DNA of 10,747 nucleotides from Collinsella aerofaciens (GTDB lineage: Bacteria; Actinomycetota; Coriobacteriia; Coriobacteriales; Coriobacteriaceae), in contig RPYR01000050.1 of assembly GCA_008671285.1 (NCBI GenBank), positions 1 through 10,747 of the forward strand, given 5' to 3'. Shown piece after piece: positions 1 through 6,170 of this stretch. Below the pieces are notes generated by a model. The model ran no database searches, was not told where the DNA came from, and saw only the letters and a program-made list of their open reading frames with translations. Position 1 is the stretch's first letter; every line of letters starts with the position of its first letter. Position numbers and translations under genes: made by a program.

Positions 1-246
1 CATCGCGCTTCGCGCTGCGGAGCCTCTTTGCGTCCTGCGGAATATTCCGGAGAGAAGTCCCCGTCCCGCCCCCGGATTCCCTGCGTTTACGGCCTTGAGG
101 TCGGCGGGCGTAGAAGGACGTGGTCGATAGGAGTACGTGTCCCTTCGCTGTTTCGCGCTTTGCGCGAAAGGCGCGCTACTTTGGGATGGGTGGGGAACGT
201 GGTTGCTTTGGCAACTGATCCCCGCCACAAATTACCCTTGGCATAC
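1..246. other. Non-coding region upstream of the ribU promoter
   Basis: I see no convincing gene here. Open frames exist but run into the riboswitch and have no ribosome binding site or recognisable protein. The stretch contains several small inverted repeats: a 12-base palindrome at 38-49 (cggaatattccg), a hairpin with an 8-bp stem at 151-158/162-169 (tttcgcgc/gcgcgaaa), and a nested hairpin at 192-223 (outer gggga/tcccc, inner gttgc/gcaac). None is followed by a T run, so none is a clear intrinsic terminator. They may be the tail of an upstream transcription unit lying outside the window. Confidence 0.5.
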
Positions 247-274
247 TTGCGCGAGAACCTGCTCGTGCTACACT
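247..274 (+). promoter_or_regulatory. Probable promoter of the riboflavin-uptake operon (extended -10)
   Basis: A -10 hexamer TACACT at 269-274 is preceded by TG at 266-267, giving the extended -10 form TGnTACACT. A weak -35 TTGCGC lies at 247-252, with a 16-base spacer. Transcription would start near 281, only about two bases before the first paired base of the FMN riboswitch. The transcript would therefore begin almost directly with the aptamer. The position fits well, but no experimental support is available from sequence alone. Confidence 0.55.
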
Positions 275-282
275 TGCAATTG

Positions 283-469
283 CTGTTTCAGGGCGGGGTG
301 GAATTCCCCACTGGCGGTAAATCGGGCGGTGTCAAAGGGACGCCGTGGCGCAGGCGAGGTGTCTGCGACCGAGCCGATGAGTCCGCGACCCGTGCGTGTG
401 TTGGTTCGCATGCCGGCTGAACTGGTGAGATCCCAGTACCAACGGTTAGAGTCCGGATGAAAGAGGCAG
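283..469 (+). promoter_or_regulatory. FMN riboswitch (RFN element) controlling ribU
   Basis: The conserved RFN blocks are visible in order: gggcggggtggaattccc and actggcggtaaa near 291-320, gagtccgcgaccc near 378-391, and ggtgagatcccagtacc, aacggttagagtccggatga near 424-460. The closing P1 stem can be drawn as ctgtttc (283-289) with gaggcag (463-469), seven pairs including two G-U. Known RFN elements bind FMN and shut down riboflavin synthesis or uptake genes. Here the 3' strand of P1 is also the only purine-rich ribosome binding site in front of ribU (ATG at 478). FMN binding should therefore hide the site directly and block translation. No separate terminator hairpin with a T run lies between aptamer and gene. 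Confidence 0.94.
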
Positions 470-477
470 GTGATCTT

Positions 478-1068
478 ATGTCTGAACAGTCGCAGCATAT
501 CCATTTTGAGAACACGAATAGGTGGAGCACCAAACAGCTCGTTACCATGGCGTTGATGTGTGCCTTGGGAGCCCTGTTTATGTACGTGCAGCTGCCCATC
601 CTTCCTTCGGCGCCGTTTTTGACGTATGACCCGTCGCTGGTGCCGGCGATGGTGTGCGGGTTTGCGTACGGTCCTGGTGCCGGCACCGCTGTTGCCGCTA
701 TGACTATCGTTATCCATGCGCTCACCACGGGTGACTGGGTCGGCGCGCTTATGAATCTGGTTGCCACGCTGGGCTACATTCTGCCTGCGGCTATCGTCTA
801 TCAGAAGATGCACACCTATAAGGGTGCCGTGATTGGCCTGGTGCTCGGCGTCATTGCCGCTACGGCGCTGTCTATGGTCGCAAACCTTACCATTGGCGTT
901 TGGTTCTGGTATGGCTCGGTCGATGCGATCGCCCCGCTCATGATTCCTGCCGTACTGCCGTTCAACCTTATCAAGACCGTGCTTAACTCGGTGTTGACGC
1001 TGGCGGTGTATAAAGCAGTCTCCAACCTCATCACGCCTAAAAAGGACCAGGTCAAAGGCCGCGCATGA
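478..1068 (+). CDS. ribU: RibU-type riboflavin S component of an ECF transporter
   Basis: This 196-residue integral membrane protein is the substrate-specific (S) subunit that captures riboflavin outside the cell and hands it to the ECF module. It has about six hydrophobic segments (roughly residues 20-40, 53-75, 85-108, 115-140, 150-162, 165-185). It carries the RibU-like stretch FLTYDPSLVPAMVCGFAYGP at 47-66; a (Y/F)DPS(D/L)VP motif followed by GFAYGP is typical of the family. The FMN riboswitch directly upstream supports riboflavin as substrate. An in-frame ATG at 457 lies inside the conserved riboswitch 3' end, so I chose 478, which has a purine-rich site (gaggcagg) at a usable distance. 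The stop overlaps the next start by four bases (ATGA), implying translational coupling with the ATPase gene. Confidence 0.9.
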   Translation: MSEQSQHIHFENTNRWSTKQLVTMALMCALGALFMYVQLPILPSAPFLTYDPSLVPAMVCGFAYGPGAGTAVAAMTIVIHALTTGDWVGALMNLVATLGYILPAAIVYQKMHTYKGAVIGLVLGVIAATALSMVANLTIGVWFWYGSVDAIAPLMIPAVLPFNLIKTVLNSVLTLAVYKAVSNLITPKKDQVKGRA

Positions 1069-2969
1069 TTGAGTGTCGGGGCGTTTCCTTTAGCTATGAC
1101 GGTGCCGCCCAGGCGCTTGACGGCATCGATATGAGCATTAAGGACGGCGAGTTTTTCTGCATCCTCGGTGGCAATGGGTCGGGTAAGTCGACGTTTGCCA
1201 AGCATCTGAATGCGCTGCTGCAGCCCGATGCGGGCACGGTACGCATCAACGGCATGGATGCGTCCGACCCCGAGCTGGTCTACGACATTCGTTCGACCGC
1301 GGGCATGGTATTCCAGAATCCCGATGATCAGCTGGTGGCAACGCTTGTCGAAGATGACGTTGCGTTTGGTCCCGAAAACCTAGGCGTGCCATCGGCGCAA
1401 ATTGCGCAGCGCGTGCGCGAGGCGCTGAAGGGCGTGGGCCTGGTGGGCTTTGAGCGCCACGAGACCCATGCGCTTTCGGGCGGCCAAAAGCAGCGCGTGG
1501 CGCTCGCCGGCGTACTCGCCATGGAGCCGCGCATGCTCATCTTGGACGAGGCCTCCTCGATGCTCGATCCGCGCGGACGCAAGGGCCTTATGAAGGCCTG
1601 TCATGCGCTCCATGATCGCGGCATGACCATCGTGATGATTACGCACTTTATGGAAGAAGCCGCCGAGGCAGATCGCATCGCGGTGTTTCAGGCGGGACGA
1701 GTTGCCATGTTGGGCACGCCCGAGGAGATTCTGACGCGGGCAGATGAGCTCGCGGAGCTCAACCTAGATATGCCGGAGTCGTGCCGCTTGGGCATGGCGC
1801 TTCGTGCGAAGGGCGTGCCCGTTCACGCGCAGGTGCGCGAGGTGGATATGGTCGCCGAGGTTGCGCAGACTTATGCCGAGCGAAGTGGGGCAGGCACCGT
1901 GGGGCAGTCTTCCACACCCCAATCGGAAATCGTTGGCGGTACGGTTTCGGCAGACAACGAAGATAACGTACCAGAGCCCGTCATCGAACTATCCCATGTT
2001 TCGTATAGCTATTCGCTGAGCGCCCGCGAGCGTCGCCGTTGGCACAAGCGCTCGGCCGCCGAGGGTTCATCGAACAAACAGGCTCTCTGGGGAAACGACC
2101 CCAGCAGCCCGTGGGCACTGCGTGATGTATCGCTGACGGTGCGTCGCGGCGAGTTCCTGGGTTTGGCAGGTCATACCGGTTCGGGTAAGTCGACGCTGGT
2201 CCAGCATCTCAACGGTTTGATTCGTCCCCAGGAGGGAAGCGTTTGCGCGCTGGGGCTCGACCTATCAAACAAGAAAGACGCCGCCGCTGTTAAGGCCAAG
2301 GTCGGCGTGGTGTTTCAGTATCCCGAGCGCCAGCTATTTGCCGAAACCGTGGCGCAGGACGTGGCGTTTGGTCCGCATAACCTTGGCTTGCCGCAAGATG
2401 AAGTCGACCGTCGTGTCGAGTCATCGCTCTCACGTGTGGGTCTCGACCTTTCCGCGGTCGGCGACAAGAGTCCCTTTGAGCTTTCGGGCGGTCAGCAGCG
2501 GCGTGTGGCATTCGCCGGCGTGCTCGCCATGGAGCCCGAAGTCCTGGTACTCGATGAGCCCATGGCGGGGCTCGATCCGGCTGCGCGCAGGGATTTCCTT
2601 GAGCTTATCGATCGACTTCACCGCGATGGCCTGACCGTTGTCATGGTTTCACATAGTATGGATGACCTGGCCAATTGCTGCGACCGTATTGTCGTGATGA
2701 ACGAGGGCGCGGTGTTTGCCGAGGGCACGCCCGCTCAGGTTTTTGCGCATGCGGATGAGCTTAAATCAATCGGCTTGGGTGTTCCCGCTGCCCAGCGCAT
2801 GGCGCTGGCGCTTGCGAAGGCAGGCGTGCCGCTGCGCTTTGACGGCCTCTATACGGTTGAATCGCTGGCAGACGAGTTGGTGGACCTGCTAATCGGTCGC
2901 TCGGGAGGTCCTTCTAACGTCGCGGACATTGCTAAATCCAAGACGGTCGCGCGAGAGGAGGGCTGCTAA
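1065..2969 (+). CDS. Fused ECF transporter ATPase (EcfA1-EcfA2 in one chain)
   Basis: This 634-residue cytoplasmic protein powers vitamin import and contains two complete ABC ATPase domains. Domain 1 (about 1-255) has Walker A GGNGSGKST at 35-43, Q-loop VFQNPDDQL at 82-90, signature LSGGQKQR at 137-144, Walker B with LDEASSMLDP at 160-169, and the switch histidine at 194. Domain 2 (about 305-600) has GHTGSGKST at 369-377, VFQYPERQL at 416-424, LSGGQQRR at 473-480, LDEPMAGLDP at 496-505, and His 530. LDEA-SMLDP is typical of EcfA1 and LDEP-AGLDP of EcfA2, so this is a fusion of the usual two genes in the usual order. Both catalytic glutamates (162, 498) are present. A poorly conserved, charged linker covers about 265-305. 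A basic insert (about 318-350, RERRRWHKR) sits at the start of domain 2, ahead of its Walker A. The gene overlaps ribU by four bases and ecfT by one. Confidence 0.93.
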   Translation: MIECRGVSFSYDGAAQALDGIDMSIKDGEFFCILGGNGSGKSTFAKHLNALLQPDAGTVRINGMDASDPELVYDIRSTAGMVFQNPDDQLVATLVEDDVAFGPENLGVPSAQIAQRVREALKGVGLVGFERHETHALSGGQKQRVALAGVLAMEPRMLILDEASSMLDPRGRKGLMKACHALHDRGMTIVMITHFMEEAAEADRIAVFQAGRVAMLGTPEEILTRADELAELNLDMPESCRLGMALRAKGVPVHAQVREVDMVAEVAQTYAERSGAGTVGQSSTPQSEIVGGTVSADNEDNVPEPVIELSHVSYSYSLSARERRRWHKRSAAEGSSNKQALWGNDPSSPWALRDVSLTVRRGEFLGLAGHTGSGKSTLVQHLNGLIRPQEGSVCALGLDLSNKKDAAAVKAKVGVVFQYPERQLFAETVAQDVAFGPHNLGLPQDEVDRRVESSLSRVGLDLSAVGDKSPFELSGGQQRRVAFAGVLAMEPEVLVLDEPMAGLDPAARRDFLELIDRLHRDGLTVVMVSHSMDDLANCCDRIVVMNEGAVFAEGTPAQVFAHADELKSIGLGVPAAQRMALALAKAGVPLRFDGLYTVESLADELVDLLIGRSGGPSNVADIAKSKTVAREEGC

Positions 2970-3769
2970 TGGAGGCGTTTTCGTTTGGCAGCTACTATCC
3001 CGGCGATAGTGCGATCCACCGCCTGGACCCGCGAACTAAGTTGCTCTTGGGCTTTGTGTTTCTGATCACGACGCTCACAGTCAGCAGCTTCCGCGGACTG
3101 GCCCCGGTCGCAATCTTCGTTGTCCTGATCTATGCCGTGTCCCGGGTGCCGTTGCGCCGGGTCCTATCATCGATGGCACCATTGCTGGCGATTGTCGTGG
3201 TGGTCGCAGTGCTCAACCTGTTTTCCGACCAGAGCGGGCGCATTCTGTGGCAGCTTGGCTTTTTGCAGATAAGCGAGGGCTCGCTGCATTCCGCCGCCTT
3301 TATGGCGTGCCGCCTGAGCTTGATGATGGCCGGCATGAGCGCCATTACGCTCACCACACCGACGCTCGACCTCACCGCGGGCTTTGAGCGTCTGCTCGCA
3401 CCGTTTGCGCGCGTGGGGCTCCCTGCGCATGAGCTCGGCATGATCATGGGTATCGCGCTGCGCTTTATGCCGCAGTTTGCCACCGAGATGAAGCAGACGG
3501 CAGATGCGCAGGCAAGCCGCGGTGCGCGCGTGACGGGCGGTCCGCTCGGCGGCGTGCGTATGCTCGGCAGTGTGGCGATTCCGCTGTTCACGGGCGTGTT
3601 CCGTCATGCCGAGACGTTGTCTGCCGCCATGGATGCCCGTTGCTATCATGGTGAGCAGGGTCGCACGCGTCTGCATGCGCTTGCATTTGGCCGCGGCGAT
3701 GCGTTGGCGGCGGTGGTGACGGCGCTGCTGCTCGCGTGTGTCATCGTCATCAACCTTCAACTTGTTTAG
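2969..3769 (+). CDS. ecfT: ECF transporter transmembrane coupling protein EcfT
   Basis: This 266-residue membrane protein couples ATP hydrolysis by the ECF ATPases to toppling of the S component. It has hydrophobic helices near residues 24-40, 44-60, 66-86, 108-130 and 245-263. Between them lies a long amphipathic cytoplasmic region holding the two family coupling motifs, ASRGAR at 182-187 and MDARCYHG at 221-228. In each, the arginine (184, 224) is expected to sit in the groove of an ATPase. An N-terminal DPRTKLLL (20-27) is also typical. The start shares a base with the stop of the ATPase gene (TAATG), and gagagg just upstream is a good ribosome binding site. With ribU and the fused ATPase, this completes a self-contained transporter encoded in one operon. 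Confidence 0.93.
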   Translation: MEAFSFGSYYPGDSAIHRLDPRTKLLLGFVFLITTLTVSSFRGLAPVAIFVVLIYAVSRVPLRRVLSSMAPLLAIVVVVAVLNLFSDQSGRILWQLGFLQISEGSLHSAAFMACRLSLMMAGMSAITLTTPTLDLTAGFERLLAPFARVGLPAHELGMIMGIALRFMPQFATEMKQTADAQASRGARVTGGPLGGVRMLGSVAIPLFTGVFRHAETLSAAMDARCYHGEQGRTRLHALAFGRGDALAAVVTALLLACVIVINLQLV

Positions 3770-3799
3770 GCGCGATTCGAGCGCAAGAAAGGGGTCCCT

Positions 3800-4246
3800 A
3801 TGACCGACAACGACCGCACGGCTCAGCTTGAGCTCGCCTGTTCGTATCTCAGGCGCATTCCGGCGTGGTATCTGGCCACGACCGATGCAAGCGACGGGCA
3901 TCAGCCTCGCGTGAGGCCGTTTTCGTTTGCCATGGTCGATGACGGCAAGCTGTGGTTTTGCACGTCGCGCGACAAGGATGTGTGGGCGGAGCTGAGTGCG
4001 AATCCCAAGTTTGAGGTATCGGGCTGGAAGCCGGGGGAATGTTGGATCGTATTGACCGGCGAAGCCGCACTTGAGGACGACGCAGTTGCGAGTGACAAGG
4101 TGCGTCAAGCGGGTTTTAAGCACATGGTGGGCATCGGCGAGCAACACGATAGTGCCAACGACGGCCGCCTTGCGTTCTTCTCGGTCCGCAACATCGCCGC
4201 GCGGTTCTGCGATATCGACGGCAGCGAGGAGCGCCTGGGGCTCTAG
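3800..4246 (+). CDS. Pyridoxamine 5'-phosphate oxidase-type flavin-binding protein, copy 1
   Basis: This 148-residue soluble protein belongs to the FMN-binding split-barrel family. Visible family marks are PAWYLAT at 21-27 (first strands), RVRPFSFA at 37-44, DGKLWFCTSRDKDVW at 48-62 (the region that usually contacts the FMN phosphate), and the closing strand LAFFSVR at 124-130. Small proteins of this type include FMN- or heme-binding oxidoreductases of unknown substrate. I cannot assign a reaction, and true PdxH activity is not implied by this length or these motifs. The gene has a good ribosome binding site (gaaagggg). It begins 30 bases after ecfT with no visible terminator, so it is probably the fourth gene of the FMN-riboswitch operon. 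It closely resembles the next gene. Confidence 0.82.
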   Translation: MTDNDRTAQLELACSYLRRIPAWYLATTDASDGHQPRVRPFSFAMVDDGKLWFCTSRDKDVWAELSANPKFEVSGWKPGECWIVLTGEAALEDDAVASDKVRQAGFKHMVGIGEQHDSANDGRLAFFSVRNIAARFCDIDGSEERLGL

Positions 4247-4297
4247 CGCGTCTCAAATTAACTACCCGTTCCGAATTAGCTAGCGCCAGGAGGACAC

Positions 4298-4708
4298 ATG
4301 GACGGATTGAATACGGTGTTGGAGTATCTGACGTCGGTGCCGGCATGGTATTTGGCGACGAGCGTTGACGGACAGCCTCATGTGCGTCCGTTTTCGTTTG
4401 CGCAGATCCAGGATGGCAAGCTGTGGTTTGTGACGGCGCGCACCAAAGACGTCTGGCAAGAGCTGCTGCAAAATCAGCGCTTTGAGGCCACGAGTTGGTG
4501 GCCGGGCCATGGCTGGCTCATCTTGCGCGGGCGTGCCGGCTTGGATGACCGGGCTTCGAGCGAAATGCGCGAAGCCGGGTGGAAGCATCTAGAGCGCCTG
4601 GGCGAGCACTATGAGGGGCCTAACGACCCCACGCTCGTCTTCTTTAGCGTCGAGGATCCCGAGGCTTTTATCTGCAATCACGACGAATGGGTGCCGGTCG
4701 AGCTCTAG
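4298..4708 (+). CDS. Pyridoxamine 5'-phosphate oxidase-type flavin-binding protein, copy 2
   Basis: This 136-residue protein is a paralog of the preceding gene. Shared blocks are VPAWYLAT (14-21), HVRPFSFA (28-35), DGKLWFVTARTKDVWQEL (39-56) and LVFFSVED (113-120), plus AGxKH and GEH/Q near residues 93-104. By eye the N-terminal 80 residues are well over half identical, while the C-termini diverge: this copy ends in WVPVEL, the other in EERLGL. That suggests a tandem duplication followed by specialisation. The ribosome binding site aggagg is strong. The 51-base gap to copy 1 shows no terminator, so co-transcription is likely. The substrate is unknown; FMN binding is inferred from the fold family and the operon context. 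Confidence 0.82.
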   Translation: MDGLNTVLEYLTSVPAWYLATSVDGQPHVRPFSFAQIQDGKLWFVTARTKDVWQELLQNQRFEATSWWPGHGWLILRGRAGLDDRASSEMREAGWKHLERLGEHYEGPNDPTLVFFSVEDPEAFICNHDEWVPVEL

Positions 4709-4743
4709 CCAGCTGGCTCATCCTAACAACTTGGTTTTCGCAT

Positions 4744-4801
4744 GGGCGGGCCCCGTATTGCCCGGCGCCGTTAGGAGCGCCGGTCAATACGGGGCCCGCT
4801 C
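4744..4801 (+). terminator. Long hairpin ending the flavin operon
   Basis: A 15-bp perfect stem (gcgggccccgtattg at 4746-4760 with its complement at 4785-4799) continues, after one C-T mismatch, into a 7-bp stem (ccggcgc 4762-4768 / gcgccgg 4777-4783) with an 8-base loop. Its place between two unrelated operons fits a terminator. The sequence after it (tccatttgtc) has only a weak T run, so it may work by another route, for example stabilising the 3' end of the mRNA. Confidence 0.6.
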
Positions 4802-4843
4802 CATTTGTCAATTCCTTCAAGCGAATGTGTCGGGAATGTTTCA

Positions 4844-4880
4844 ATGCATGAATATGTAAACCATTTACGTGTTAATGCAT
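4844..4880. promoter_or_regulatory. Imperfect palindrome upstream of argC, candidate ArgR operator
   Basis: Left arm atgcatgaatatgtaaa (4844-4860) and right arm tttacgtgttaatgcat (4864-4880) match as an inverted repeat at 14 of 17 positions around the 3-base spacer cca. It lies about 90 bases ahead of argC. The catgaata segment equals the first half of the ARG box known from Bacillus (CATGAATAAAAATKCAAK), and A/T-rich operators ahead of argC are usual for ArgR. The assignment to ArgR is inference. No argR gene lies in this window. Confidence 0.45.
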
Positions 4881-4884
4881 CTTT

Positions 4885-4914
4885 TGGTGCTAAAGTTTCA
4901 ACCCACTTCATAAC
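4885..4914 (+). promoter_or_regulatory. Possible argC promoter
   Basis: A weak -35 TTGGTG (4885-4890) and -10 CATAAC (4909-4914), 18 bases apart, would start transcription near 4921, just downstream of the palindrome. Another -10-like site TAAAGT lies at 4891-4896. Neither is strong, so the exact promoter is uncertain. A further imperfect inverted repeat, tgcga at 4921-4925 with tcgca at 4946-4950, would lie at the very start of the transcript. Confidence 0.3.
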
Positions 4915-4965
4915 GACCGCTGCGAAATGCGCATCGGTGCATAAATCGCAGACAAGGAGTCTGAT

Positions 4966-6036
4966 ATGTCTTTGAAGGTTGGAATCGTCGGCGCGGCTGG
5001 ATATGCCGGAGCCGAGCTCATTCGCCTCGTGCTCGGTCATCCCGAGTTTGAACTTGTCGCCATTACGTCCAACGCCGATGCCGGCCAGCCGCTGTCCACG
5101 GTGTATCCGAGCTTTGCTGGCGTGAGCGATCTGGTTTTCACCACGCATGACGCCCCCGAGCTCAAGAGCTGCGATGCGGTTTTTCTTGCCGTGCCGCACA
5201 CGGCTGCCATGGCACAGGTGCCCGCGCTGCTTGCATCGGGCGTCTCCTGCTTTGATCTTTCGGCCGACTACCGCCTGAACGACGCGGCTGTCTTTGAGGC
5301 ATGGTATGCCGCCGAGCATACGAGCCCCGAGCTGCTCAAGACCCGTGCCTTTGGCCTGCCCGAGCTATTCTGCCGGGACTTGGAGACCGCCGCATCCGAC
5401 CATGCCGACGGCAAACCCGTGCTGGTCGCCTGCGCCGGTTGCTATCCCACCGCAACGAGCCTTGCCGCCGCGCCCGCCGTGCGCGCTGGCTGGGTTGCCC
5501 AGAGCGGCCCCGTGATCGTTGATGCCATCAGCGGTGTGACGGGTGCCGGCAAGTCCTGCAACGCTCGTACGCATTTTTGCAGCGCTGACGAGAACTTGGA
5601 GGCCTACGGCGTGGGCAAGCATCGCCACACGCCCGAGATTGAGCAAATCCTTGGCCTGACCGATCGCGTCGTCTTCACCCCGCATCTGGCACCGCTCAAG
5701 CGCGGCCTGCTCTCCACGGTGACGCTGCCGCTCACGCCGCAGGCCATCGACTCCCTGGCTCTTGAGGATGTCGTCGACTATTACAAGCAGTTCTACGCTG
5801 GACGCACCTTTGTGCGTGTGCTCGATGCCGGCCAGCAGCCCAAGACGGCTTCGGTCGTCGGCACCAACGCCGCCCAGATTGGCCTTGCGTTCAACAAGCG
5901 CGCGGGCGTGCTGGTGGCGACGGGCGCCATCGACAATCTGTGCAAGGGCGCTGCGGGCCAAGCGGTCCAGTGCGCCAATATCGTCTTTGGCTTTGACGAG
6001 CGACGAGGCTTGCCCACAGTGGCGTGCCCGGTGTAG
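4966..6036 (+). CDS. argC: N-acetyl-gamma-glutamyl-phosphate reductase
   Basis: This 356-residue cytoplasmic enzyme reduces N-acetylglutamyl 5-phosphate to the semialdehyde with NADPH, the third step to ornithine. The N-terminal Rossmann motif GIVGAAGYAGAELIRLV spans 6-22. The catalytic cysteine is Cys 159 in CAGCYPTA, and GVGKHRHTPEI (215-225) holds the catalytic histidine region. ISGVTGAGK (188-196) and the C-terminal TGAIDNLCKGAAGQAVQ (319-335) are also family hallmarks. The length matches the usual 340-350 residues. The ribosome binding site aaggag lies at 4954-4959, which supports this ATG. It is the first gene of an argCJBD cluster and is followed by a 134-base structured gap rather than the usual tight spacing. 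Confidence 0.97.
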   Translation: MSLKVGIVGAAGYAGAELIRLVLGHPEFELVAITSNADAGQPLSTVYPSFAGVSDLVFTTHDAPELKSCDAVFLAVPHTAAMAQVPALLASGVSCFDLSADYRLNDAAVFEAWYAAEHTSPELLKTRAFGLPELFCRDLETAASDHADGKPVLVACAGCYPTATSLAAAPAVRAGWVAQSGPVIVDAISGVTGAGKSCNARTHFCSADENLEAYGVGKHRHTPEIEQILGLTDRVVFTPHLAPLKRGLLSTVTLPLTPQAIDSLALEDVVDYYKQFYAGRTFVRVLDAGQQPKTASVVGTNAAQIGLAFNKRAGVLVATGAIDNLCKGAAGQAVQCANIVFGFDERRGLPTVACPV

Positions 6037-6061
6037 CACATTCGATTGTTAACGATTTGGT

Positions 6062-6144
6062 AGTCGGGCATCGAGTGGGGCGCCACTCTTAAGCTGGTCT
6101 CATGATCACGACTGGCATGGCGCACCAACCGATGTCCGTTTTTT
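6062..6144 (+). other. Structured argC-argJ gap with a possible attenuator
   Basis: Three nested or successive pairings are visible: agtcg (6062-6066) with cgact (6109-6113), enclosing gagtgg/ccactc (6073-6078/6083-6088, loop ggcg). Next comes ggcatgg (6114-6120) with cc-g-atgtc (6129-6136, one bulged G and one G-U pair), followed by cg and six T residues at 6139-6144. The last hairpin with its T run has the form of a weak intrinsic terminator inside the operon. No known riboswitch or T-box consensus was recognised. Confidence 0.4.
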
Positions 6145-6170
6145 GTTTGACATAAGGAGTCATAAAGACG

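Noticed and set aside
105..135. Short resemblance to the 5' region of 23S rRNA (gaaggacgtgg, then cgatagg)
   Set aside because: Only about 11 bases match contiguously, and neither flank continues the rRNA sequence.
28..420. Open + strand frame of 130 codons upstream of ribU
   Set aside because: It overlaps the conserved FMN aptamer, has no ribosome binding site and resembles no protein family.
3167..4147. 326-codon open frame on the - strand across ecfT and the first flavin-binding gene
   Set aside because: It spans two well-supported + strand genes and their gap, and its arginine- and histidine-rich translation is typical of antisense frames.
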